A model generated the notes under the pieces. That model searched no databases, was not told where the DNA came from, and worked only from the letters and a program-made list of their open reading frames with translations. A stretch of DNA of 40,434 nucleotides. Origin: a virus. The DNA lies in IMG/VR virus record IMGVR_UViG_3300045135_000446, positions 1 to 40,434 of that record, one strand, 5' to 3'. The translations under genes and the position numbers were made by a program. Below, in pieces: positions 25,234 through 32,902 of this stretch (its first letter is position 1; each line of letters starts with the position of its first letter).

Positions 25234-27305
25234 CAGTACGAGACCTCGCTCGTGGAAATTGTAGCCACAAACCGAATGTTTGTTGACGCTGCGCCAGTAG
25301 CCTCAATCTTGAGACCACCGTTCGTAGTGTCGGCGGAAAGGGCAAGACCCCATGATGGAGTGTTGTCCAAGACAGTTGTAGCTGAGTTGACTAGCACAGT
25401 CGTGCCTGCCGAACCTTCCCTGCGGATCAAACCCTCAACCTTCCATGCTGCACATGCAGTGCCTTGAGAGGCTTGCTGACGGGCTACGATGGTGCCGTGG
25501 AAGGCGTAGGCAGAGTTGTTGGGGAGGATGATTTGGTCTGTTGTGCCAGCGGCACTGTTGTTTGTCGTCAGGGCTTCTGGTGTTGCGTCCGTGGTGTCAG
25601 ATCGAAGAACAAAAGTTCCTGCTTGGGCGTCACCAGAAACAGAAAACATACCTGACGCAAAAGCCATTTTTCCTTCTTTATCACTATTTGCGTCATGCCC
25701 AAAAGCCACTGAGTTTCGTTCTGTGGCTTGCGCTTGGTCTCCTATAGCCACCGAAAACAAACCAGAAGCAACAGTCACATCGCCAATGGCCAAGGAGCGG
25801 GTGCTGCTACTTTTTGCAAACCGCCCAATAGCCACCGAGTTCGCCCCACTAGCGCCATAGGAACTGGTGTTGTTGGCTATAGCTGCTGCGAAGGAGTCTG
25901 TGCCAGAGGCGTAGGAGCCGCCAAGAGCAATGGCACCGCTGCCCGTCCCTGCGACAGCACCAGCCGCAGATGAATTAGCACCCGCCGCAAAGCTGTAACC
26001 ACCGCTTGCAGTTGCACCATATCCAATAGCAATAGCGCCAGAGCCGCTTGCATTTGCAGCCGTTGAGCTATTGGCGTTGTCATAAGAAAAACCACGGGGG
26101 AAGTCACTTTCTGTGACCAACCAGTTCGTGCCATCAGACACAATCTTTACGGTTTGTCCACGTTTAACAAGAAACGTAGACGCACCTTCAATCGTTTCCG
26201 TTCCATCTGGATCAATAGTCAACCCGCCAGTTGTCTTGTTTGAACGAATATAGGCATACCAGCCAGAGCCAAGAGTGGCTGCGGAAGTTAAGGTAGCAGT
26301 AACTGCGCCCGTGCCAGTAAACTCAATAATCTTACCTAGATCGCCAGAAACGAGAGTATAAGCAGCGGATTTGCTGTCGATTGTTATTGCTTCTGGTCCC
26401 CCAGAAGCATCTGCAAATGTAACAGCACCAGAGCCGTCAGTCGTCAGAACCTGACCAGTAGTCCCGTCTGTAGTTGGCAGGGTGTAGGTGCCACTGATCT
26501 GAACCGTGTCAGTTGTGCCACCAAGTGCAATCAGGTTGGCCGTAGTGGAGAGAGCCGTGTCACCGATAGCAATGCTGTTGGCTTGAGTAGCCCGTGCAAG
26601 CTGGCCGATAGCGATGCTGTTAGCACCAGTAGCGCCATAGCTTGAGGTGTTGTTGGCGATGGCGGCGGCGAAGGAGTTGCTGCCTGATGCGTAGGAGCCG
26701 CCTATTGCGGTGGCTGCGGTGTTTGACCCAGAAGTGACTGAGCCAGCAATAGAACTATTAAGCCCAATGGCAGTAGATAGCCCCGAACCAGCAGTAACAC
26801 CACGGCCTAGTGCGATGGCAGAGCCTTGAGATGCCGAAGCACCATAGCCAATCGCCAAAGTCCGAAAACCTACACCTGTAGATGCCCCCGCCCCAATAGC
26901 TACACTTTCAGCAGCAGCAACGCTTGCCCCACTCCCAATAGCCACAGCATTAGTGCCAGTCGCACTAGGCGCAGTAGGGCTGGACGGGTTCTCAGCATAC
27001 AGTTCAAGCGAAGGAATATCCTCCGCAGCAGCCGACACATACACCACAGCACTACCTGACAAGTTTAGCAAAGAGCCTGTAGAACTCTCGTCAAGTGTAC
27101 GTGTGAGGGTCGTTCCAGACGCTGTGTAGGTGCCTGAGCCGATCTCCCAAGCATTCCCATCTTCAATGACATAACGAACTACATCCCCGTCAGCCACGCC
27201 AGCCGCAGCAAATGTTTGGTAGCCACTCTCAGCAGAACCAAGAGTGATTGTGCCTGTGCCCGTAGTGGACGTGGCTACTTTGGCTCTGTTTACGAGAGTG
27301 ACCAT
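25233..27305 (-). CDS. Tail fibre-like protein with YadA-type repeats, 690 aa
   Basis: Residues 1-95 are a beta-rich attachment domain ([19 protein letters not shown], later [16 protein letters not shown]). Two blocks of AIGxGA-type YadA-like repeats (about 115-260 and 410-545) are separated by a beta region around 300-395 ([19 protein letters not shown], later [18 protein letters not shown]). The C-terminal 140 residues form a tip domain resembling that of the 465-aa fibre. A 33-residue stretch starting GGSYASG occurs twice, at residues 202 and 462. Probably a trimeric receptor-binding or intermediate fibre. The start follows AAGGAGCTAAACC, a strong ribosome site. Confidence 0.8.
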   Translation of the reverse strand: MVTLVNRAKVATSTTGTGTITLGSAESGYQTFAAAGVADGDVVRYVIEDGNAWEIGSGTYTASGTTLTRTLDESSTGSLLNLSGSAVVYVSAAAEDIPSLELYAENPSSPTAPSATGTNAVAIGSGASVAAAESVAIGAGASTGVGFRTLAIGYGASASQGSAIALGRGVTAGSGLSTAIGLNSSIAGSVTSGSNTAATAIGGSYASGSNSFAAAIANNTSSYGATGANSIAIGQLARATQANSIAIGDTALSTTANLIALGGTTDTVQISGTYTLPTTDGTTGQVLTTDGSGAVTFADASGGPEAITIDSKSAAYTLVSGDLGKIIEFTGTGAVTATLTSAATLGSGWYAYIRSNKTTGGLTIDPDGTETIEGASTFLVKRGQTVKIVSDGTNWLVTESDFPRGFSYDNANSSTAANASGSGAIAIGYGATASGGYSFAAGANSSAAGAVAGTGSGAIALGGSYASGTDSFAAAIANNTSSYGASGANSVAIGRFAKSSSTRSLAIGDVTVASGLFSVAIGDQAQATERNSVAFGHDANSDKEGKMAFASGMFSVSGDAQAGTFVLRSDTTDATPEALTTNNSAAGTTDQIILPNNSAYAFHGTIVARQQASQGTACAAWKVEGLIRREGSAGTTVLVNSATTVLDNTPSWGLALSADTTNGGLKIEATGAASTNIRFVATISTSEVSY

Positions 27306-27316
27306 GGTTTAGCTCC

Positions 27317-27736
27317 TTACGCGATGCGGAGGATAGCGTTAGAGGCATCTGCAACAGGGAACTGGATGATGAAGTCCCCATCTGTAGACGTCTTATCAGA
27401 CCCAAAGTCCAAAACCGCGATCGCCCGGTCAGCTTTGGATGAGTTATACAGCATTGCCCCGCGCGCGGTGATCGTGGAAGATACCCACGTCGTATTGTCA
27501 AAATCGACAATAGCTGTAGTGCCATCCGAGGTAATAGATGCCCCCGTCAGCGTGTTGCCCCCAGCGGTGTACCCAGTCCCAGATACTTCGTTTGTGGTGC
27601 TATATGCAGTTGTAGCGGCATTGAGAGTAGCCGCGCTGGTGAACAACGCGATTTTGATCACGTCAGTGTCGAGGTCGTGCACGCCGCCAAGAAGCTCAGT
27701 CTTGAAACTTGTGCACATCGCTTGTGTGATAGCCAT
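27317..27736 (-). CDS. Conserved phage structural-type protein, 139 aa
   Basis: Starts MAITQAMCTSFKTELLGG and continues with an alternating Thr/Ala/Ser beta-rich sequence (IKIALFTSAATLNAATTAY, later VSGTGYTAGGNTLTG). I recall this family as very common in marine phage genomes upstream of fibre genes, of unknown function. AAGGAG is placed ideally before the ATG, suggesting high expression as expected for a virion component. No membrane or enzymatic motifs. A tail-associated or fibre-attachment protein is the likeliest role. Confidence 0.65.
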   Translation of the reverse strand: MAITQAMCTSFKTELLGGVHDLDTDVIKIALFTSAATLNAATTAYSTTNEVSGTGYTAGGNTLTGASITSDGTTAIVDFDNTTWVSSTITARGAMLYNSSKADRAIAVLDFGSDKTSTDGDFIIQFPVADASNAILRIA

Positions 27737-27747
27737 GTTATATCTCC

Positions 27748-28377
27748 TTAGCTCACGGCAGTTCTAACTTCGCCAGAACGATATGTGTCCTGGCGCATCT
27801 TACCGTCTCCAAGGTTTTTAAGCAGCCCGATCGAAAGCACGTACAGTTGGTTATACATGTTTACGACGTCCTGCTCACCTTTGAGGAAGCGGATAGCTTC
27901 GACCAACGCACCGTTCAGGAGCGCTGAGTCAAATTCGTCCCCGAGCCAAGTTGTACCAGCGGTAACAATCGACTCTGGGTAGTACCCGTAGTGTAACTCT
28001 ACGGAATAGTCTGCGTCTGGGGTGGGCCCAAGTATAAACGTGTTCCCATCAAAAAACGCGTAGTGTTTTGGCGTTCCAACTCCGCCCGGGGCTGGATACG
28101 CCTCCCGGATGAAGTTGACGTCTTTGTTCAAGAGGAACAAATAATTACCGTCCCCATCTACGACGGCCATGCTGTACGAGTACAGGAAGTCTTCAGGCAT
28201 TTGCAGGTACTTGTTCCCGGAGGTAGCCGAACCGGTTACGTTCTTGCGTAGCTCTGGAATTTGCACTGAGTTGTAGATTTTCTGCTCTGTCTGCTGAACA
28301 AACATAGCCAGCTGGTCGTCGGTGAACGACGTCTCAGTGATGTCCTGTATGTTCTGCGTGAGCTCAGCGTAATCCAT
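27748..28377 (-). CDS. Head-tail adaptor protein (SU10-adaptor-like), 209 aa
   Basis: N-terminal helices (MDYAELTQNIQDITETSFTD, later FVQQTEQKIYNSVQIPEL), then the highly characteristic strand region YLQMPEDFLYSYSMAVVDG, NKDVNFIREAYP and TPKHYAFFDGNTFILGPTP, ending with helices and RQDTYRSGEVR. This is the pattern of a podovirus adaptor family, similar to the ring below the portal in phage SU10, as I recall it. Around a dozen copies would connect portal and nozzle. Three bases separate it from the upstream small gene. Confidence 0.7.
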   Translation of the reverse strand: MDYAELTQNIQDITETSFTDDQLAMFVQQTEQKIYNSVQIPELRKNVTGSATSGNKYLQMPEDFLYSYSMAVVDGDGNYLFLLNKDVNFIREAYPAPGGVGTPKHYAFFDGNTFILGPTPDADYSVELHYGYYPESIVTAGTTWLGDEFDSALLNGALVEAIRFLKGEQDVVNMYNQLYVLSIGLLKNLGDGKMRQDTYRSGEVRTAVS

Positions 28378-28380
28378 AAC

Positions 28381-28530
28381 TTATGCCATTGGCCCCCGAG
28401 CATAGAGCCCCTTCGTGGCTGCACCGGTGCCGCGCACCTTGGTACCCATCTTAGAAGGCTTCTTTGCTTTCTTAGTCTGGTTCTTAACTTTACCACCAGA
28501 CTTCATCTTCTTCGTACTACAGTTTGCCAT
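28381..28530 (-). CDS. Lys-rich small phage protein, 49 aa
   Basis: ATG at 28530 follows TAGGAGTAACACGAC. The 49-codon frame fills the gap between the adaptor and the zinc-ribbon gene. The peptide is very basic: MANCSTKKMKSGGKVKNQTK, then KAKKPSKMGTKVRG and a GLYARGPMA tail. It contains MKSGGKV (9-15) and a KVRGTG element that reappears as KVRGAG in the 100-aa protein at 29539-29841. Small Lys/Gly-rich proteins of this kind are frequent in phage structural clusters, with unknown role, perhaps DNA-binding or packaged. Confidence 0.7.
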   Translation of the reverse strand: MANCSTKKMKSGGKVKNQTKKAKKPSKMGTKVRGTGAATKGLYARGPMA

Positions 28531-28542
28531 GTCGTGTTACTC

Positions 28543-28854
28543 CTAAGAAGTTATTACAGTGACCTGCCCAATAAATCCAGTACCAACTATTGGGAACACT
28601 GGCAGGATAAGCGCGCGGCTCTGTGCATATTCGGCGCTATCTGGGCGAGGGTTACGCAGTGCTTGGGGGTCATTCACCGGGAAGTCCCCGAGTTTCAGCT
28701 GCGGGTGATCCGGGTCCCAACATTCAGGGCACGATAACACGTTTGTTTTGCGCCCCTTCACGTGAGTAGTGCGCAGCCTGCGTAGTGGGTAACGAAACCC
28801 GCACACGTCGCATATGCCTGCGGCTTTTTGGCTGGAGGCAAAGCGTGTAGTCAT
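28543..28854 (-). CDS. Zinc-ribbon phage protein, 103 aa
   Basis: Two Cys pairs, CDVC (15-18) and CPEC (42-45), with basic residues between them (RYPLRRLRTTHVKGRK) form a rubredoxin-type zinc ribbon. After it comes HPQLKLGDFPVNDPQALRN, a segment I recall as conserved in this family, then a hydrophobic C-terminus (ILPVFPIVGTGFIGQVTVIT). Its ATG overlaps the TGA of the connector gene upstream (ATGA). Located among connector genes. It could be a structural minor protein or a nucleic acid-binding accessory; no direct evidence for either. Confidence 0.65.
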   Translation of the reverse strand: MTTRFASSQKAAGICDVCGFRYPLRRLRTTHVKGRKTNVLSCPECWDPDHPQLKLGDFPVNDPQALRNPRPDSAEYAQSRALILPVFPIVGTGFIGQVTVITS

Positions 28855-29528
28855 CGCATAATCCTCGGCACAAAACGAACCGGAGCTTTCTCGCGATCCT
28901 CTTCCGCAGCCAGGCGGAATTGCTCTTCGTAGTCCTGTTTGAGTAGCGGGATACGTTCCGCCAACTCAGGCACCTTCATGGCGATGTAGTACGCCAGTCC
29001 TGCTACAAGGCAGGGGAGAAACCGGAAGTTCATATCCGCAGTCTGCGCACCAGCGCCTGCGTCTTCAACTCGGCGCATTCGCCAGTATACGAGCGTATAT
29101 GCGTCACTCTCAGGGATTGGCCACACGTTGATGCGCGGGTTATCCCGCAGTCGTTCAATCCACACTTGGATCGGGCGCCCGGTGTTCGTCTTGTTCGGTA
29201 TCGAGGAGTACGTGCTGACGCTGATGCGGGACATAGTCAGGTCCTGCTGTGTTGTACCACTTCCTGTACGGACTACCTGCTCAAGTAAGTCAATAGTGTC
29301 CGCCGGCAAGTCGTACTGGCCAACGCCCGCTGTCAAACTTATTGAGCCCTCGTCGATCGTCCACATGTTGATGCCACGGTTTTGCCACTCAATGGTCATC
29401 AGGTTCATGGACCGCCGCGCAGTGCGCAAGTCGTAGCCAGACCGCATCTCACGGCCCGCACGTTCCCATGCTTCCTCGGCAATCTCCGTGAAGTCCATGT
29501 TAAACGCTGTGGTGCCTGATGTGGTCAT
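28851..29528 (-). CDS. Probable head-tail connector protein, 225 aa
   Basis: Helical N-terminus with AEEAWERAGREMRSGYDLRT and LMTIEWQNRGINMWTI, then a beta domain (SLTAGVGQYDLPADTIDLLE, INVWPIPESDAYTLVYW) and a C-terminal helical part (LAYYIAMKVPELAERIPLL). The four-helix bundle plus beta-sandwich organisation is that of P22 gp4/T7 gp11-type adaptors that ring the portal. Two genes of this general type occur here (the other is 27748-28377), consistent with two stacked rings. No catalytic motif. Confidence 0.6.
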   Translation of the reverse strand: MTTSGTTAFNMDFTEIAEEAWERAGREMRSGYDLRTARRSMNLMTIEWQNRGINMWTIDEGSISLTAGVGQYDLPADTIDLLEQVVRTGSGTTQQDLTMSRISVSTYSSIPNKTNTGRPIQVWIERLRDNPRINVWPIPESDAYTLVYWRMRRVEDAGAGAQTADMNFRFLPCLVAGLAYYIAMKVPELAERIPLLKQDYEEQFRLAAEEDREKAPVRFVPRIMR

Positions 29529-29538
29529 GCCTTACCTC

Positions 29539-29841
29539 TTAGCACATTTTGCAGGGGCGGACGCCCTTACGGGCCATACCCGCACCGCGAACCTTACCGC
29601 CTTTTTTCATGCCTTGTGGGGGCATGTCTTGGGCTTCTCGCATTGATGCCCGGTTACCGCGACCTACTGCAGTATCAGGGGACATCATATCCTCGAGCTC
29701 TTTCGGGCGTTTTTTCGGGCGTGCTGAACGACGTGGTGCGTTCGAGCTACCTCCGTCCATGAGGTCTTCGGGACGCATCTTAGGGCGCATAGACTTCTCG
29801 GGTGCGCCGCTCATCTGCTTCTTCATATTCGATCTCATCAT
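29539..29841 (-). CDS. Met/Lys/Arg-rich small phage protein, 100 aa
   Basis: Highly basic, Met-rich and Pro-rich without predicted fold (RPKMRPEDLMDGG, ARPKKRPKELEDMM). The C-terminus contains MKKGGKV (78-84), KVRGAG and KGVRPCKMC. Two adjacent ATG codons (29841, 29838) can both serve as start. Function unknown. The C-terminal element echoes the 49-aa protein at 28381-28530, so the two may share a binding partner, for example DNA or a head protein. Likely real: no overlap with other genes and in operon spacing (10 bases to the next stop). Confidence 0.6.
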   Translation of the reverse strand: MMRSNMKKQMSGAPEKSMRPKMRPEDLMDGGSSNAPRRSARPKKRPKELEDMMSPDTAVGRGNRASMREAQDMPPQGMKKGGKVRGAGMARKGVRPCKMC

Positions 29842-29860
29842 AGGTCTATCCTATCTCAGG

Positions 29861-30151
29861 TTAGCAGTTCCATGCCCGCAGGCTCTTGTTGATACGGCTG
29901 TCCGGATCGTTTGCGGTCTTGGAGCTAGTGTTCTTTTTCTTCATACCCTTCATTCGGGCACAAAACGATTTCCGGCGATTGCCATCCTTGGTACCGGCTT
30001 TGGCGTTCGGGGCGGGGGCTTTCAGGTTCATGCCCTGCTTTTTAGCAGACGCACGTCCCTTAGCATTGAGTCCCCCATCCGGGTCCTTACCTTCTTTGCG
30101 TTGCCAAGCGGGGGACTTAACCGACCCGCCTTTTTTATAGTAGCACCGCAT
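29861..30151 (-). CDS. Basic phage protein with GGLNAKGR motif (DUF6321-like), 96 aa
   Basis: Contains YKKGGSV (5-11), then SPAWQRKEGKDPDGGLNAKG followed by SFCARMKGMKKKNTSSKTA and SRINKSLRAW. As far as I remember this is the pattern of an uncharacterised domain family (DUF6321) found in phages and their relatives; not verified. Strongly basic, so nucleic acid binding is plausible. Located between connector genes and the capsid gene. Start ATG 30151 has AGAGGTG upstream. Confidence 0.65.
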   Translation of the reverse strand: MRCYYKKGGSVKSPAWQRKEGKDPDGGLNAKGRASAKKQGMNLKAPAPNAKAGTKDGNRRKSFCARMKGMKKKNTSSKTANDPDSRINKSLRAWNC

Positions 30152-30160
30152 TCTGCACCT

Positions 30161-30436
30161 CTAGCCGTAGAAGAACGTAACCGACGTGACGTTTGTCAGG
30201 TCGAGGTATACGTCAGTCTCGAATAGAATACCGTTTCCTGGGATAACGATATCGTAGGCATCCGCAACAGCCGGTGTAGCGACTGTCAAAAGGGCGGTTC
30301 CAGAGGCCCCACCGTCTTTCAGCACGATGCTACCTGCCGTGGCCGTGGCTACATACGTGATGTGGCGAATGCGCTGGCGGCCGTTATATACCGTACCATC
30401 CTCGGTAAGGGTGACACTACGTACGTCCGTACTCAT
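30161..30436 (-). CDS. Small beta-rich phage protein, 91 aa
   Basis: An all-beta pattern: SVTLTEDGTVYNGRQRIRHI, then VATATAGSIVLKDGG and YDIVIPGNGILFETDVYLDL. No known motif. Its ATG overlaps the TGA of the 35-aa gene upstream (ATGA at 30433-30436). Small beta sandwich proteins just downstream of the capsid gene can be head decoration or head-fibre bases, but this is inference from position only. Confidence 0.55.
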   Translation of the reverse strand: MSTDVRSVTLTEDGTVYNGRQRIRHITYVATATAGSIVLKDGGASGTALLTVATPAVADAYDIVIPGNGILFETDVYLDLTNVTSVTFFYG

Positions 30437-30540
30437 GTGTCCGTCCCCTTCTTAGTAGGTTTTTTGGTCGGTTTCGCAGGAGCGGATACGCGTCGCGCTA
30501 GCTCCTCAGCACTTGCTGGTTTGCGAGGGATCAAGCTCAT
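30433..30540 (-). CDS. Micro-protein, 35 aa, basic C-terminus
   Basis: ATG at 30540 with GGGAGG seven bases upstream, ending in TGA that overlaps the next ATG. The peptide begins MSLIPRKPASAEELARRVSA and ends in KPTKKPTKKGTDT, a Lys/Pro/Thr tail with a tandem KPTKK. The N-terminal helix plus basic tail could bind DNA or capsid. Function unknown. The strong ribosome site and stop-start coupling make it a likely gene in spite of its size. Confidence 0.65.
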   Translation of the reverse strand: MSLIPRKPASAEELARRVSAPAKPTKKPTKKGTDT

Positions 30541-30551
30541 ATCAGCCTCCC

Positions 30552-30797
30552 TTACGCAGCAGCGATCGTTGCGCCAGTGTCAGAACGTTTCCAATCAGTA
30601 CCGTCAGAGAACGCAAGGATCGGGGAGCCTGCGGCGCCATCAGAAACGTAAATCAGAGAGCCAGCAATGCTTGCAGCGGAAGGTGCCGTAGCAACTGTGT
30701 ATGTTGGAACTTGGACCAGACCTACTACGTCACCTGTAACGTCGCCTGTGAATCCGTTCGTGGACACTACTGGTCCCGAAAAAGTCGTTGTACCCAT
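30552..30797 (-). CDS. Small phage structural-type protein (head fibre/decoration-like), 81 aa
   Basis: Starts MGTTTFSGPVVSTNGF, later YTVATAPSAASIAGSLIYVS and DGAAGSPILAFSDGTDWKRS with the ending GATIAAA. The combination of a strand pair and SDGTxWKR is characteristic of short head-fibre or decoration-type segments in phages, as I recall them. AGGAGA precedes the ATG. First gene downstream of the terminator behind the capsid gene, so expression depends on readthrough or an internal promoter in the 128-base gap. Confidence 0.6.
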   Translation of the reverse strand: MGTTTFSGPVVSTNGFTGDVTGDVVGLVQVPTYTVATAPSAASIAGSLIYVSDGAAGSPILAFSDGTDWKRSDTGATIAAA

Positions 30798-30822
30798 GAG
30801 TATCTCCTGTCGGGGTAAGTGT

Positions 30823-30841
30823 CAGCCACACCACGTGGCTG
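30823..30841 (-). promoter_or_regulatory. Inverted repeat in the leader of the 81-aa gene
   Basis: CAGCCAC and GTGGCTG form a perfect 7-bp stem around a 5-base loop, 26 bases before the ATG at 30797. It has no U-tract, so it is not a terminator. It could stabilise the processed 5' end or be an operator. Observed structure; function unknown. Confidence 0.4.
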
Positions 30842-30870
30842 TCAGGGATGGTAACAAATTACACTATAAC

Positions 30871-30904
30871 AAAACAAAAAGAAAGGGGGAACCGAAGTTC
30901 CCCC
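30871..30904 (-). terminator. Rho-independent terminator after the major capsid gene
   Basis: On the minus strand GGGGGAAC-TTCG-GTTCCCCC makes a perfect 8-bp stem (30885-30892 with 30897-30904) closed by a stable UUCG tetraloop, followed by TTTCTTTTTGTTTT. It lies 22 bases behind the capsid stop, in the direction of transcription. It would end or attenuate the head transcript and set the ratio of capsid to downstream tail proteins. Confidence 0.93.
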
Positions 30905-30925
30905 TCCCAGAGCAGTGCCCCGCGC

Positions 30926-31831
30926 TTACGCGCCGGGTGAGCCGTAGATACCCAGTGGGTCAGACACGCCGAACGAATAACGCTCACGAGCTTTGTAGCG
31001 GCTGTTGCCAGTATCAAAGTCAGCGTCCATCGACGTCGCCATTGGCGCACGTGTGAAGTGCTTCAGGCCGTTTGGCACATCTGTCATCAGGAACCATGCG
31101 TTGGTGTCCGTCAGATAGTGGTTGATGGCGTAGCCTTCTGGGATCGAACCGTTCGTCTTGAGCGCGTTCAGGTCGTTGTCGGCTGTACCGACGCGGCCTT
31201 CAGTCTCGAGAAGACGAGTAGCAACGAACTGCAACGCAGGCGGAATAATCAGCTTGCGGGGCTGGGCTGCAATAAGCAGACCACGTTCGTCTGTCCACTG
31301 GCTGATAGCAATAACGGCGGCTTCAAGTGAAGTCTCGTTAAGGTCAGCAGCGACGGTTGGGCGGTTCGAGTTAGCACCACCGGAAACGAGCGGGTGGTCC
31401 GTCGCACACAACGTCTTACCGTCGCCGTATGTGGCGCCTGAGAATGCGTTGTTGAGGATGGATGCCGCTTTAACCTGCTTGGTGTACGCCATAGCGCGAG
31501 CCAGTGCTTTGGTATAACGAGCCGACAAAGAGTCGTACAAGTTATCTTCGATCGCTTCTTCAGTGATCGAAAAGCCCATCGCAACAGTTTCGTGCGTGTA
31601 GCGAGCGGTCCACGCTTCTTGAGCATTGTCATACTCAATAGCGGCACCTTCACCTTTAACAGGCGCTGCAGAGAAACCCGACAGCTTCGTTTCCTCTTCA
31701 AATGACCGGTCCGAAGACTCAGTTTCGAAGATTTGGGTGTGTTCTTCACCGTACTTGGCGTACTCCATACCGAACAGAGCGTTCAGTCCTGGTAGGAGTT
31801 CTTTAAGTAGCTGGGCGCGTGAAATAGCCAT
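30926..31831 (-). CDS. Major capsid protein (Mu gpT-like), 301 aa
   Basis: Contains the pattern of the Mu gpT-type HK97-fold family: a helical N-terminus (MAISRAQLLKELLPGLNALF), an acidic loop (ESSDRSFEEETKLSGF) corresponding to the E-loop region, APVKGEGAAIEYDNAQE, TVAMGFSITEEAIEDNLYD, a long spine helix (SARYTKALARAMAYTKQVKA), the ATDHPLVSGGANSN segment and a PRKLIIPPALQF region. Assembles the head from hexamers and pentamers. An AGGAGG site precedes the ATG, and the only strong terminator of the window follows the stop, both consistent with very high expression. Located after scaffold and accessory genes. Confidence 0.88.
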   Translation of the reverse strand: MAISRAQLLKELLPGLNALFGMEYAKYGEEHTQIFETESSDRSFEEETKLSGFSAAPVKGEGAAIEYDNAQEAWTARYTHETVAMGFSITEEAIEDNLYDSLSARYTKALARAMAYTKQVKAASILNNAFSGATYGDGKTLCATDHPLVSGGANSNRPTVAADLNETSLEAAVIAISQWTDERGLLIAAQPRKLIIPPALQFVATRLLETEGRVGTADNDLNALKTNGSIPEGYAINHYLTDTNAWFLMTDVPNGLKHFTRAPMATSMDADFDTGNSRYKARERYSFGVSDPLGIYGSPGA

Positions 31832-31843
31832 GAGTCAGCCTCC

Positions 31844-32440
31844 TTATACGCCAGTCGTGTTGCTATACTGGTGACCTGCGTTCCATTTAACGTAGGCCTC
31901 AGTGTAACCACCCGAGCTGTTTTTTGTTTCTTCTACAAGTCCGACGATGCGGAATGGCAGAGTGTTTGTAGTTGCAGACGTGTCAGAGATTGCACCGCGG
32001 GAGTTGCCCGAAGCTGAATCACCTGTGTTGTCTACACCCGCGACGTTTGCACCGATATCTGTCAGGGCGAGGTCACCGATAGTTGTACCCGAAGATACGA
32101 CGGCTGCCTTGAACAGGAGGTCGGTTGCGTCTGCAACGTATGCGACGATGTCGCTCGCTACGACGCCTGCAGGGAACGACTGGCTGTACAGTTCGTAGCC
32201 CAGGTTCGGGTCTGTATATCTACAGCCCATGAAAACTCCGACAGGAGTCATCGCAGCATCGAACGCATCGCGTTCAACAGTGCCACCGGTGACAATCTTC
32301 ACGGCATCGCCGAAGAAAATCGAAGTGTTGTAGCCACTCGCGATTTTCATCTGGCGGTATACACCACCAACGAAGGGCGTGCCGCTCAACAGTTTCACCG
32401 GAACCAGACCGTAAGGTCCGCTAACAGTAGGATAAGCCAT
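31844..32440 (-). CDS. Probable capsid accessory/cement protein, 198 aa
   Basis: Beta-rich protein that starts MAYPTVSGPYGLVPVKLLSG and continues with GGVYRQMKIASGYNTSIFFG, a pattern I recall as commonly found directly upstream of gpT-like capsid genes. The middle (AYVADATDLLFKAAVVSSG) and the C-terminal NAGHQYSNTT are also typical. It probably decorates or cements the capsid. Preceded by AGGAGCTAAAG, the same leader element as two other genes in the window. No enzymatic motifs. Confidence 0.65.
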   Translation of the reverse strand: MAYPTVSGPYGLVPVKLLSGTPFVGGVYRQMKIASGYNTSIFFGDAVKIVTGGTVERDAFDAAMTPVGVFMGCRYTDPNLGYELYSQSFPAGVVASDIVAYVADATDLLFKAAVVSSGTTIGDLALTDIGANVAGVDNTGDSASGNSRGAISDTSATTNTLPFRIVGLVEETKNSSGGYTEAYVKWNAGHQYSNTTGV

Positions 32441-32452
32441 CTTTAGCTCCTA

Positions 32453-32902
32453 TTAAGTTCCGTTACCAAATGTGACCTTCGTCTTACGCTCGTTGAAGAG
32501 CGGCATACGAGGGTCGTTCTCACGCATGAAGTTGTTATCTACCGAGTTCATCTGGGCTTTGGTTTGCGCGCTGTAGTAGTCATTGCGCTCCTCCACCAAC
32601 TCCTTCGGTGCCTTACACAGCATCAGACCACCAATCACCACATTATCGGCAAACCGTTCGTTCTCAACGGTAACCATGGTAATTTCGGGGTGATCCGCAG
32701 CCTTTACGGGCTCCCAACCTTCACGCATTTTCGAAGAAACGTTCGTGGCGTCGGTCTGACCCTGGGTGCTTACGCGGACCCAGTGATAGTCGTAACCTGC
32801 TTCGGGGTTTGGCGATGGAAGAACTTCCGGGCGCTGCCAAGTCCGTTTGCGGGTGGTTTTTTCGCGGGTATCAAGCTCGCGATCTATACGATTCTCAGCC
32901 AT
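32453..32902 (-). CDS. Conserved phage head-module protein, 149 aa
   Basis: Basic N-terminus (ELDTREKTTRKRTWQRP), then YDYHWVRVSTQGQTDATNVS and a helix-rich centre with KAPKELVEERNDYYSAQTKA, ending in a basic beta segment (ERKTKVTFGNG). No known domain recognised. It overlaps the scaffold stop by 8 bases and precedes the capsid accessory gene, so it belongs to head assembly; it may be a second scaffold-type or portal-capsid accessory protein. The initiation region has GAGGAAACAAA. Confidence 0.6.
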   Translation of the reverse strand: MAENRIDRELDTREKTTRKRTWQRPEVLPSPNPEAGYDYHWVRVSTQGQTDATNVSSKMREGWEPVKAADHPEITMVTVENERFADNVVIGGLMLCKAPKELVEERNDYYSAQTKAQMNSVDNNFMRENDPRMPLFNERKTKVTFGNGT

